Shown here: piece after piece, positions 8,266 through 16,281 of the stretch
Layout: every line of letters starts with the position of its first letter
Position numbering within the stretch: the first letter of the stretch is position 1
NCBI GenBank assembly: GCA_963837365.1
Contig: CAWIMW010000003.1
Span: 682,001 to 746,000 of the forward strand
Direction: 5' to 3'
From: CAWBXL01 sp963837365
Lineage (GTDB): Bacteria; Acidobacteriota; Terriglobia; Terriglobales; Acidobacteriaceae
DNA: 64,000 nt
Notes under the pieces: model-generated
Databases searched by the model: none
What the model was told of the DNA's origin: nothing
What the model saw: only the letters and a program-made list of their open reading frames with translations
Position numbers and translations under genes: made by a program

Positions 8266-8390
8266 CTTCCGCGCCATCCCGCCACTCAATTATTTCTCGC
8301 AAGCCTGCGCAGATTCTCCCGCAACCCCCGCTTCTATCAGTGTAAGCAGCAAGACACCTGACAAAACGAAATCAAAAAGGAGATACGACA

Positions 8391-8756
8391 ATGCTTTCCA
8401 CACTGAAAAAAGTTATGGCCGCTGGAGCTCTGGTGCTCGCGATCGCCGTAGGTTTCTCGACCACCGCCGCCGCTCAATCCCGCAACTTCACCGTGTTCAA
8501 CCGTTCCAGCTATCGCATCAACCACCTGTATGTCTCCCCCACCAGCTACACCTATTGGGGCAGCGACAGATTAGGCAGCGACGTCTTCTATCCCAACTAT
8601 CGCTTCGACCTGTCGGTCGCACCCGGCTGGTACGACGTGAAGCTGGTGGACCAGGACGGCGACAGTTGCGTGGTCAACAACGTGGACGTCCGCGACGGCG
8701 AGAGCTGGACCATTACCGATGGCACGCTGCTCACCTGCGAATTGTTCACGCACTAG
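8391..8756 (+). CDS. Small secreted protein of unknown function
   Basis: The 121-residue precursor has a clear Sec signal peptide (KKVMAAGALVLAIAVGFSTTAAAQ, likely cleaved after AAA or AQ near residue 29). The mature part is about 92 residues, rich in Tyr, Ser and Asp, with FTVFNRSSYRINHLYVSP at its start and two cysteines (SCVVNN and LTCELF) that could form a disulfide. AAGGAG sits about eleven bases before the ATG. I have seen similar short exported proteins annotated only as hypothetical. It stands alone between a repeat-rich intergenic region and a terminator. Confidence 0.8.
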   Translation: MLSTLKKVMAAGALVLAIAVGFSTTAAAQSRNFTVFNRSSYRINHLYVSPTSYTYWGSDRLGSDVFYPNYRFDLSVAPGWYDVKLVDQDGDSCVVNNVDVRDGESWTITDGTLLTCELFTH

Positions 8757-8784
8757 ATTGAAAGCAAGTTGGATAAGAGGTTGT

Positions 8785-8826
8785 CAGGCGGCGCGCGGTC
8801 TTCGGACCCGTGCCGCCTGCGCATTT
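8785..8826 (+). terminator. Hairpin terminator between convergent genes
   Basis: CAGGCGGC at 8785-8792 pairs with GCCGCCTG at 8812-8819. An inner GGTC-TTCG-GACC stem has a UUCG tetraloop. TTTT follows at 8823-8826. It lies between the secreted-protein stop and the convergent sigma-factor stop, so it may serve both strands. Confidence 0.75.
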
Positions 8827-8833
8827 TGAGGGC

Positions 8834-9406
8834 TTACTCTTTCGTGGCGTCGAGGCGGTCGTAGAGCCAGGAGCGGGCGAATTCCCAATCGCGCCGGACT
8901 TTTGCCAGGTTCTTTCCCAGGATTTGCGCGGTTTCTTTATCGGTGTAGCCGCCGAAGAAACGAAGTTCCACAATCTTGGCACCGTCGGGATCAACTTCGG
9001 CCAGTTCTTTGAGGGCGTCGTCTATGGCCACCAGATCTTCATTCTTCCCGCTGGATACGTGGTAGGCCTCGTCAATCGGAATGTGGATCCCCTTACGCTT
9101 TTGCGCGCAATGCTCCCGCGCATGATCTACCAGGATGCGCCGCATCTGGTTCGCTGCCACCGCGAAAAAATGCTCACGATTGTTGAGGTTCGGCGGGTTA
9201 TCGGTGCCAAAGAGCTTGAGATATGCCTCGTGCACCAACCCGGTGGTTTGCAGGGTATGGTCAATCCGCTCGCGGCTCATATAACGGGAAGCGAGGCGAT
9301 GCAGTTCGGCATAGACCAGGTCCAGAAGCTGTGCAGACGCGGCGGAATCGCCGTTACTGATCGAGGAAAGCAGCCGCGTGATATCTGGCGATGGCTGTTC
9401 GTCCAC
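8834..9406 (-). CDS. ECF-type RNA polymerase sigma factor
   Basis: The 190-residue protein has region 2 (HTLQTTGLVHEAYLKLFG, FFAVAANQMRRILVDHARE) and a C-terminal region 4 helix-turn-helix (GGYTDKETAQILGKNLAKV, RRDWEFARSWLY). This belongs to the ECF subgroup frequently paired with serine/threonine kinases in Acidobacteriota and Planctomycetota. The frame extends upstream to 9589, but GGGAGGT six bases before the GTG at 9406 decides the start and gives the normal length. No anti-sigma factor is adjacent. A kinase of the type usually coupled to these sigma factors is encoded at 11132-12871. A paralogue is at 50520-51101. Confidence 0.9.
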   Translation of the reverse strand: MDEQPSPDITRLLSSISNGDSAASAQLLDLVYAELHRLASRYMSRERIDHTLQTTGLVHEAYLKLFGTDNPPNLNNREHFFAVAANQMRRILVDHAREHCAQKRKGIHIPIDEAYHVSSGKNEDLVAIDDALKELAEVDPDGAKIVELRFFGGYTDKETAQILGKNLAKVRRDWEFARSWLYDRLDATKE

Positions 9407-9523
9407 TGACGACCTCCCTGGCGCGAAAGTATAACATTCGCATCCCCCGTTTTTTGAGCAGATTCCCGTCGGATCCCCGCTGTAGTAGTGTACGCAGTCA
9501 AACCTGACCGACAGGAAAAGGCC

Positions 9524-10591
9524 ATGCACTCCAATACCGCAAACCCATACGCTTTCGCCAGTAGCGACCATGAGCCACAGGCTCCTCACTACAAGCTCTA
9601 CGACTCGAATGCAGTTGCGGTCGCCTCATTTCTCGGGGGCCCGATCCCGGGAACGGTGTTGATGGCGATCAACTACCGCCGTCTGGGACAAGCGACGAAT
9701 GCTCTACTGGCGATACTCGCGGGGTTGTCCACGATCGTGATCGGCATACTCTTTCAATCTTTGTTTCCTCAGGGCACGTTCATTGTGCTCGGGATTTCAT
9801 TGAGTGCAGCCACCTGGCGGACTGCCGAAAAGCTTCAGGGTCCAACTGTGGATGAACACGTGAATCGCGGAGGCCCATTGGGGTCGAGTTGGATGGGCGG
9901 TGCTCTGGGAACGATCTTCCTGGTGTTTGTACTCGCGCTCATTTTCCTGCCGGGAATCATCTCTCCCAAAGTGACGGTGGGAACAAATCTCGATATCTAT
10001 TATTCACAATCGGCGACCAGGCAAGACGCCCAGGCGCTGGGAGACGCGCTGACGAAGATCGGGTTTACGCCCGCCACAAAGGCCAGCATCTTTTTGTCCA
10101 AGGGTCAAGAAGCAGGCACGGTGCTTTCGTTTGTGGTGCAGGACGGGTTCTGGGACCGCCCGGGCGTAGTTTGGAGCTTTGAAAATATTGGGCGCGGTGT
10201 TGCGCCCGCCATCGGCGGACTTCCTATCAAGGTGCGGCTGATTAACAACCAGAAAGAAGTGAAGAAGGAGTTTGTTGTCGGGCAGGCGAACTTTGGAAAA
10301 GACAGCGTCTATTACCTTGGCTCGGCGACTGGGGCGGAGGCGAAGGCCTTGGGCCAATCGCTCAAATCCTCCGGATATTTCATGGACCGAGGCTTCGATG
10401 TTTTCCTGTCCAAGCAGAACGGTGACAGCACGGTCACATTTGTGGCCACCAAAGGATGGGATGAGCCTGCGCAAATGGCCAGTTACGCAGCGATCGTACG
10501 CGACGCGGCCCCGGCGATTGGTGGCTTTCCAGTGATCGTGCGCGTGGCTGACACCGATCTTCAGCCCCGCAACGAAATGACGGTCAAGTAG
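9524..10591 (+). CDS. Membrane protein with a duplicated extracytoplasmic domain, unknown function
   Basis: From the ATG at 9524 (AGGAAAAGG just upstream) the product is 355 residues. The N-terminal third contains about four hydrophobic segments, from SFLGGPIPGTVLMAI to GTIFLVFVLALIFLPGI. The rest is two tandem copies of a domain of about 90 residues: IYYSQSATRQDAQALGDAL, then VAPAIGGLPIKVRLI, and VYYLGSATGAEAKALGQSL, then AAPAIGGFPVIVRVA. Both copies also contain F-L-S-K. The repeats are probably outside the membrane. No catalytic residues are evident and I do not recognise the family. The gene is divergent from the sigma factor gene and followed by a strong terminator. Confidence 0.75.
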   Translation: MHSNTANPYAFASSDHEPQAPHYKLYDSNAVAVASFLGGPIPGTVLMAINYRRLGQATNALLAILAGLSTIVIGILFQSLFPQGTFIVLGISLSAATWRTAEKLQGPTVDEHVNRGGPLGSSWMGGALGTIFLVFVLALIFLPGIISPKVTVGTNLDIYYSQSATRQDAQALGDALTKIGFTPATKASIFLSKGQEAGTVLSFVVQDGFWDRPGVVWSFENIGRGVAPAIGGLPIKVRLINNQKEVKKEFVVGQANFGKDSVYYLGSATGAEAKALGQSLKSSGYFMDRGFDVFLSKQNGDSTVTFVATKGWDEPAQMASYAAIVRDAAPAIGGFPVIVRVADTDLQPRNEMTVK

Positions 10592-10632
10592 GCTGTAGCC
10601 GTTTCACCGTCTTCCGAGATGGATTATCATTC

Positions 10633-10661
10633 CCCGGCCCGCAATTTAGGGCCGGGTTTTT
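10633..10661 (+). terminator. Rho-independent terminator
   Basis: CCCGGCCC at 10633-10640 pairs perfectly with GGGCCGGG at 10649-10656 around an eight-base loop. TTTTT follows at 10657-10661. It ends the 9524-10591 transcript just 12 bases before the next start codon. Confidence 0.9.
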
Positions 10662-10673
10662 CATGGAGCAACC

Positions 10674-11081
10674 ATGCGCAGAGAAATCGGAGAACGATTC
10701 GCAATCCCCCTGATGTTCTATCTGGGTCTTGGGCTGTACATCGCCAGTTTCTTCCTGGTCGCGGTGGGAGATGCGCGGGGCTATAGTTGCGCGCTGCTGA
10801 CACTTTCCTTCTATCGCAGCCTGTTTCATGAGCTTATTTTTTATCCGGGTCTCATCAATCCGCTGATGATCGGCTTCGTCATCGTAAAAATGCTGAACGA
10901 AGCTCCCCGCCTGCGCCGGTGTTTGGCCATTGCTGCTTTATTGCTGCTCATTCCTACATGGCTGGTGATTGCGGATATGAAGATTCGGCTGGGGTGTGCC
11001 ATGTGGGTGGTAAGCTTGCCGCTGATCACGGCAGAAGATTTGGGGACGTGGAAGATCAGGCTCGGTGGGAGCGGTCAGTAA
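10674..11081 (+). CDS. Small multi-pass membrane protein, unknown
   Basis: The 135-residue protein has three to four hydrophobic segments (PLMFYLGLGLYIASFFLVAV, ELIFYPGLINPLMIGFVIV, LAIAALLLLIPTWLVIA). Short Arg-rich loops between them (EAPRLRR) suggest a positive-inside orientation. GGAGC precedes the ATG by about six bases. There are no conserved polar residues within the helices that would indicate a transporter. The gene lies directly after a strong terminator and converges on the kinase gene. No function can be assigned. Confidence 0.7.
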   Translation: MRREIGERFAIPLMFYLGLGLYIASFFLVAVGDARGYSCALLTLSFYRSLFHELIFYPGLINPLMIGFVIVKMLNEAPRLRRCLAIAALLLLIPTWLVIADMKIRLGCAMWVVSLPLITAEDLGTWKIRLGGSGQ

Positions 11082-11131
11082 TCACGAAGTGCGCTCAACG
11101 CAGGCGACGCCGTGTGGCAGAACACACACAC

Positions 11132-12871
11132 CTACTTACCCGCCTCAATCTGGCGGGCCGACTCTTCCACTTTCCCAAGCAGCGCGGTTGATACTCCATG
11201 CGATTTCTCCAGAACGCGCCTGGCCTCGTGAATGCTCGCGGCAGCAGCCTGGCGGTCGTGCAGATTGATGGTTTGAGGATTGCCTTGCAGGTTCGCCAGC
11301 CACAGCCAGGCACTGGCCAGCTGCTCCGACGCCTTAGGGTCCTGCCCGACAAAAGGTTCCGCTTCGTGCAGGTAGCGGTCGGTTTGATCCAACATGTCGC
11401 GTCGATTATTTGTCATGCCGGGCCAGAGACGCACGGCCTCGGAAAATGAAGTGCGATAGGTTTCCGCCAGATGGCGCACATCGTTGATCTGAGCATCCCG
11501 CAATTGACTCTTTAGCTGAGACTGCGCATCGCTGGTTGAGACAGTGCTCAACTCCTGCGCTTTCCTGGCCAACTCAGCTTCATGCGCCTTTAGATCGGTT
11601 TGCCCTTGCCTCAAGGCCTGGCGGGCCAACTCTTCAAAATGCTGCGCGCGGACTTCCCTCTGCCTCATTTCCACGCCTTCCCAGGCGCAGGTTGCCAGCA
11701 ACGCGCATATTACAAATCCCGCCACAGCATTGCTGCGATTCCGGGCAAGAAATTTTCTGCTTCTCTGGATCAACCCAGCCTTGCGCGCGCTCACTGGGCG
11801 ATTTTCCAGATAGCGGCTGATATCGGCATTCAATTCCGCGGCTGACTGGTAACGGCACGCGGGATCGCGGTGCAGGGCGCGCAGCACGACAGCATCGAGG
11901 TCACCCTTAAACGCCTGCCCGGCAGCGCGTTGAGTTGGCAAAGCGTTGGCAACTGCCGCAGTACTGGGCGGAACCGGATCCTGGCTGGTGATTGCATTCA
12001 GAACTTCACTGCGGCTGCGGTTTGCCGTGGGAAACGGCTGCGTTCCCGTCAACAGCTCGTAAAGAATCACGCCCAACGAATAAACATCGCTGGCCGGAGT
12101 CAGTGGCTTACCCTGCATCTGCTCTGGGCTGGCGTAGCCCGGCGTCATCAGTGGAAGAGCCTTGTTCTGATCTTCGGCTGCCGAAAGAGCGCTGGCGATT
12201 CCGAAATCCACGAGCTTCACAGTACCGTCATTGCCGACCAGAATGTTGGGCGGTTTGAGGTCTCCGTGAATCACGCTTTTCTGATGAAGATATTGCACCG
12301 CCGCGCAAACCTGTTGAAACAGAACAAGACGCGGGCGGGTGCTTAACCCATGGTCAAAACAAAACTTGTTGATGGACGGCCCATCTACGAAATCCATCAC
12401 AAAATACGGCAGGCCCTCGGGAGTCGAGCCGCCATCCACAATCCGCGCAATATTGACGTGGTCCAGCCGGGCCAGAATCTGGCGCTCCTGGCGGAAGTGC
12501 TGCACCAGCGTATGGGTGGATATTTCCGGACGAATGACTTTGATAGCACAGATCCGCTGGAAAACCTCATCGGCGCGGACGGCCTGATAGACAATGCCCA
12601 TCCCCCCGCCGCCCAATTCCTGAAGAATCTTGTAGGGGCCGATGAAAGACCCCGGCTCGCCGGGGTTGGCGGCGGCTTCGCGCCTTTGCCAAACGGGGGT
12701 GTCCAGAACCCCTGCGCTACGCTCCTGGGCAGCAAGAAGCCGGCCTACCGTATCCAACAGCTTCTGGTCTCCATTGCAGGCGCCAGCCAGAAACTGCTCA
12801 CGCAATTCAGCAGGCTGATCCAGTGCGGCGTCAAATAGCTCACGCACCCGGCGTTGATGGTCGGTAGTCAA
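11132..12871 (-). CDS. Transmembrane serine/threonine kinase with HGD catalytic loop
   Basis: The 579-residue protein starts at a TTG whose product begins TTDHQRRVRELFDAAL, a common opening for ECF-linked bacterial kinases. The kinase domain spans about residues 80-355: glycine loop LGGGGMGIVY, Lys111 in CAIKVI, HGDLKPPN at 202-209, DFG at 222-224 and SPE at 248-250. The catalytic-loop Arg of HRD is Gly here, so it is a non-RD kinase, although Asp204 and the DFG Asp are intact. One membrane helix lies at about 382-398. The exterior part has a coiled coil at about 403-460 and a helical TPR-like region. It may work with the ECF factor at 8834-9406. Confidence 0.92.
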   Translation of the reverse strand: MTTDHQRRVRELFDAALDQPAELREQFLAGACNGDQKLLDTVGRLLAAQERSAGVLDTPVWQRREAAANPGEPGSFIGPYKILQELGGGGMGIVYQAVRADEVFQRICAIKVIRPEISTHTLVQHFRQERQILARLDHVNIARIVDGGSTPEGLPYFVMDFVDGPSINKFCFDHGLSTRPRLVLFQQVCAAVQYLHQKSVIHGDLKPPNILVGNDGTVKLVDFGIASALSAAEDQNKALPLMTPGYASPEQMQGKPLTPASDVYSLGVILYELLTGTQPFPTANRSRSEVLNAITSQDPVPPSTAAVANALPTQRAAGQAFKGDLDAVVLRALHRDPACRYQSAAELNADISRYLENRPVSARKAGLIQRSRKFLARNRSNAVAGFVICALLATCAWEGVEMRQREVRAQHFEELARQALRQGQTDLKAHEAELARKAQELSTVSTSDAQSQLKSQLRDAQINDVRHLAETYRTSFSEAVRLWPGMTNNRRDMLDQTDRYLHEAEPFVGQDPKASEQLASAWLWLANLQGNPQTINLHDRQAAAASIHEARRVLEKSHGVSTALLGKVEESARQIEAGK

Positions 12872-12890
12872 ACCGGTAAAAGGCCTCGTA

Positions 12891-12915
12891 ATTAAGAATA
12901 GCGGGAAAACTTAAT
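12891..12915. promoter_or_regulatory. Small inverted repeat between divergent genes
   Basis: ATTAAG at 12891-12896 and CTTAAT at 12910-12915 form a six-base inverted repeat with a 13-base spacer. It is just upstream of the kinase gene and about 105 bases upstream of the 13020 start. It could be an operator, but such repeats also arise by chance in AT-rich sequence. Confidence 0.25.
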
Positions 12916-13019
12916 CAATTTGCGCAAGAAAATCCCTGTAAAATCAGTTCCCTCTAACTATAAGAACCCTGCGCAATTGTGCCTGATTCCCCCGCTTTAT
13001 AGAAGTGAGGACACAGACA

Positions 13020-14321
13020 ATGAAGCTTTTGCGAACCCTGGCAATCATGGCGGTGGTAGTTACGCCACTCCTGGCGCACCAATCGCCCGAATCCCAGCCG
13101 GTACTGCCGGCCCCAGTGGCAATCACTGTGGATGGCGTTGATCTGAAGAATGTCAGCACCGACCGGGTCCAGTTTGAAATCCGCAGCCACGTGACCGCGG
13201 ACAGAAACTTGAAGATCAAGCGTGTCCGCTTCGAACAGATGTACCTGGGGACTTTGCCCATCTATCTAAGCCCCATTGAAGACCGGCTTGAGCTGAAGAA
13301 AGGAACTCCCACTACCCTGCCCCGCGTCCCGGTAACCATTTACTTCCGCGACCTGGATTCCCTGGAGCCGATTGAGGACGTGGTACGGGCGCAAAGCGCC
13401 ACCATCACCGGAAAGACCCGGATTGACCTGGATTTGAACCTGATCGAGAAGGTTTTGTCCCGGCAAAAGAATGTCCATGCAGATATTCCGGTTTCGATCA
13501 CGACTCCGGTCGCGGTTCCCGGAGGGGTCATCGGACAGACAGCGGCCCTGGCCAGCCTGCGCGCGGCACAGTTTGCGCTCACACTGGGCGGCTCCGCTCT
13601 CCACGCTCTGCGGCAGTCACAGAAGAACTGGGAAGAAGAGTTACGGACCCGCTATATTCCTTCGCTGGTGATCGCCGAGTCTCATTATTCACTTCGCCTA
13701 CGCACCGGCGAGCGCGCGGATTTCGTGGCGCGTGGCCTGGGCTTCCGCATTTCAGAAGACAAGTTTGTGGTCACGGATGAAATGCTGGAACCATGGGAGT
13801 ATGACACGGAGGTTGCAATCGCCATGCAGACTCAAGGCGCGTCCGTGGTGGAGGACAGTATCGACTTGCTGGTCTGGCCCAGCGGCGCAGCACTCGATCC
13901 TGACAAGACGCGTTCCCTTTCCAGGAAGACGATTCACGTCGAGCACAAGTCAGACCAGACAGATGTTGCTCACGTACCCAGCGAAAACAAGAGCGTGAAA
14001 ATCCGGCTCGCCAAGCGCGACTCGGATGCGAACTGTGCAGTCTTACGCTTCACCCGTCCCGAGGACAAAGGAACGCCGATCCAGCTGGCACCCGACCAGA
14101 TTATGCACAGCCAGAATTGGGACCGGCTTACCATGTTTCGCATGGATGACGATGGGAGGGTAGAACTGGTGTCCACGCCCGCGCACCGGAAAGATAATCG
14201 GATATTCTTGGAAGATTCAGTGGATGACCGGACGTTTGGTTCGCTGCTCATTGCCCCTGAAGGCGCGTTGGGGATGACTCAGGCGGAGCAGTCGGGGATG
14301 GTGTTGCTGGCGAAGTGGTAG
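13020..14321 (+). CDS. Secreted protein of unknown function
   Basis: From the ATG at 13020 (GTGAGG nine bases upstream) the product is 433 residues with a Sec signal peptide (KLLRTLAIMAVVVTPLLA). The region at about 35-145 has the strand-rich look of LEA14/WHy-like domains (VDLKNVSTDRVQFEIRSH, then LPRVPVTIYFRDL), but this is only a resemblance. A hydrophobic stretch rich in Ala and Gly (GVIGQTAALASLRAAQFAL) in the middle could contact the membrane. The rest is beta-rich and charged. It is divergent from the kinase gene. Confidence 0.7.
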   Translation: MKLLRTLAIMAVVVTPLLAHQSPESQPVLPAPVAITVDGVDLKNVSTDRVQFEIRSHVTADRNLKIKRVRFEQMYLGTLPIYLSPIEDRLELKKGTPTTLPRVPVTIYFRDLDSLEPIEDVVRAQSATITGKTRIDLDLNLIEKVLSRQKNVHADIPVSITTPVAVPGGVIGQTAALASLRAAQFALTLGGSALHALRQSQKNWEEELRTRYIPSLVIAESHYSLRLRTGERADFVARGLGFRISEDKFVVTDEMLEPWEYDTEVAIAMQTQGASVVEDSIDLLVWPSGAALDPDKTRSLSRKTIHVEHKSDQTDVAHVPSENKSVKIRLAKRDSDANCAVLRFTRPEDKGTPIQLAPDQIMHSQNWDRLTMFRMDDDGRVELVSTPAHRKDNRIFLEDSVDDRTFGSLLIAPEGALGMTQAEQSGMVLLAKW

Positions 14322-14382
14322 GAGGGTGCGTTCCTCTGTGAAACTACAGATTCAGTCATAAGAAGGAAAAATGTTCTTCGAG

Positions 14383-14440
14383 CCAGGCCCCACCCTTCGG
14401 CCTCGCTCAGGGCAGGCTGTTTGCCAACACCAGGCAAACA
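14383..14440. repeat. Degenerate intergenic repeat with hairpin
   Basis: GCCCCACCCTTCGGC, then TCGCTCAGGGCAGGC, has the look of a dispersed repeat in this lineage. It is followed by TGTTTGCC (14418-14425) and GGCAAACA (14433-14440), a perfect eight-base hairpin with a seven-base loop. No T run follows on the plus strand, so a terminator role for the 13020-14321 gene is uncertain. Confidence 0.4.
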
Positions 14441-14528
14441 TTGATTGGATAAGAACGAAGGCTCGATTCAAAAACCCGGTAGTCTTGGTTTGAGGATCAA
14501 AGACGCTGGGAAGAAAGGAGCCTTCGCA

Positions 14529-14693
14529 ATGATGATCATCAATTTGGCAAAATCGTATTGTGCAGCTAAACAATACGAGGACGCCAAACGTGTCTTGCTG
14601 AAAGATCCACCCGCGGATACAGCTTCAGCCGTCCGCTCTTATCTCCGATCTGACGGAGAGATCAGGCGCGTTTGCAAACCGATTCTCCCCTAG
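14529..14693 (+). CDS. Possible small protein, TPR-like sequence
   Basis: A 54-residue frame starts at the ATG at 14529, with AAAGGAG eight bases upstream. The sequence INLAKSYCAAKQYEDAKRVL is shaped like one TPR helix pair, and the rest is polar and ends CKPILP. It may be a real small gene or a remnant of a longer TPR gene. The frame runs further upstream to a TTG at 14445 without gaining recognisable sequence. Confidence 0.35.
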   Translation: MMIINLAKSYCAAKQYEDAKRVLLKDPPADTASAVRSYLRSDGEIRRVCKPILP

Positions 14694-14760
14694 ACCGTTA
14701 GACGGCGGGCCTGCCAATTTGCGGCTCTGACGGTGCCCCTTTTTGCACCACGGCATGCCA

Positions 14761-16227
14761 TTATTTCGGCTTTGGCAACTTATCTTTGATCTTTTCCCCA
14801 ATCTTCTCCGCTTCCTTCTTGCCCGCATCGATCGCCGTCCCTGGATTGGGCAATTTACTCTGAATTCGTTCGGTCAAAGAAGGCTTCGCTGGCATGGCCA
14901 ACATTTCCCCGCCTCCGCATTTCTGAAGGTCGTCGGCTGAAAGGGGCTTAATTTCGTCGGACGATATGCGGATCTTGTTTCCGATTCTCGCAGCATCCGC
15001 CGCTGCTTTCACAGAATGAAAAAGAATTGCGCTATCCTGTTCCAAAGCAAGGCAGAAGCCGGTTCCGGCGCGCCTTGATGTCGTCACACCCTCGACACCA
15101 TCCAGAGCTCCCGCCCATTCCGCGACGGATTTCCCCGTTCCTTCGATCACGACCACTTCAAGCCTGGGCTTCGCCGCTGCACTTTTCTCCACCGGTGGTT
15201 TGGTGTTTTGCGGAGCAGATGCGGCCGGCGCTTTATCTTTGTGCTCAGGGGGCTTTGGGTTCTCCGCAGGCTTCGTGCCTTTGACCGTCGGGACCGTGTC
15301 CTCGGGTGGCGTACTCTGGCTGGACGAATCAGTATTGGGCTTGGCCAGGGTGTGATTCGAAATGAACATGCCCACAGTCGCGGCGGCCAGAATCACTACT
15401 AATGTGACGACCGGAATCGCTTTTCGTAGGGGCATACCCAACCAGTACCTTGAGCTCTGCCCCGATCCCGCGGATTGGAAGCGAAGAAACTGAATGCTGA
15501 CGTTGTCCCCGCCGCCGCCTTCCAGGGCGAGATTCAACAACGCGGTCGCTACGGCAGAGGCTGACAGTTTTTCCGATGCCGCTACCGCTTCCATCTCCTC
15601 GTGCTTTGCGTATCCCCATAGCCCGTCGGAACAAAGCAGTAGCGCATCATTTGGTTGCAGCGCCATCTCAGCAATATCAAGAGACACATCGGAGGACTGG
15701 CCGATGGCCCTGGTAAGAACACTGGAATCCGGGTGCTCGCGGGCCTGGGCGGGAGTCAAAATACCCTGGGAGATCATCCGCTCCATCACGGAGTGGTCAC
15801 GCGTCAGCTGAGTCAGTTTGTGGTCGCGCACCAGATAGGCGCGGCTGTCACCGGCGTGGGCGTAAGTAGCGTGGTCACCATTCACCACGCACAGGACCAC
15901 TGTGGATCCCATTCCGCGAAGGGTTGGTTTTGCGGCCGAGCGCTGTTGCAGGTCGGAGCTGATGGCCCGCATGGACTGCTGCAAAGCCTCTGGCAAGGTC
16001 AGAGCGGCATTGGCATTCAAGTATTTGGCAAAGCCATCCACGACCGTCTGCGCGGCTTCTGAGCCGCCCTGGTGGCCGCCAACACCGTCGGCCACGACGA
16101 ACAGGTCTCCGTACGGGGTTGCGGCGCGGGTGACGCGGTCCTGGTTTTCTGTGCGTTCCTTGCCGACGTTGGTCTGTACACCGACCGAAACTACAAGAGC
16201 GTTGGATTGAGATTGGTGCGTAGGCAT
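14761..16227 (-). CDS. Membrane-anchored PP2C-type serine/threonine phosphatase
   Basis: The 488-residue protein has an N-terminal PP2C (PPM) domain at about 12-250 with all metal ligands: Asp30 in ENQD, Asp47 in VADGVGG, Asp127 in AHAGDSRAY, Asp201 in CSDGLWG and Asp241 in GDNVSI. One membrane helix lies at about 271-289. A Pro/Lys-rich linker then leads to an extracytoplasmic part with VVVIEGTGKSVAEWAGAL and a Lys-rich end. It should remove phosphate from kinase targets such as the FHA-ABC protein encoded 54 bases upstream in the same direction. A paralogue with a different exterior is at 23008-24501. Confidence 0.93.
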   Translation of the reverse strand: MPTHQSQSNALVVSVGVQTNVGKERTENQDRVTRAATPYGDLFVVADGVGGHQGGSEAAQTVVDGFAKYLNANAALTLPEALQQSMRAISSDLQQRSAAKPTLRGMGSTVVLCVVNGDHATYAHAGDSRAYLVRDHKLTQLTRDHSVMERMISQGILTPAQAREHPDSSVLTRAIGQSSDVSLDIAEMALQPNDALLLCSDGLWGYAKHEEMEAVAASEKLSASAVATALLNLALEGGGGDNVSIQFLRFQSAGSGQSSRYWLGMPLRKAIPVVTLVVILAAATVGMFISNHTLAKPNTDSSSQSTPPEDTVPTVKGTKPAENPKPPEHKDKAPAASAPQNTKPPVEKSAAAKPRLEVVVIEGTGKSVAEWAGALDGVEGVTTSRRAGTGFCLALEQDSAILFHSVKAAADAARIGNKIRISSDEIKPLSADDLQKCGGGEMLAMPAKPSLTERIQSKLPNPGTAIDAGKKEAEKIGEKIKDKLPKPK

Positions 16228-16281
16228 CCTAAGTGAGTAAGCGTAATCTTCGGCCCAGATTGCTCAAGATTTCTTGCGCAG

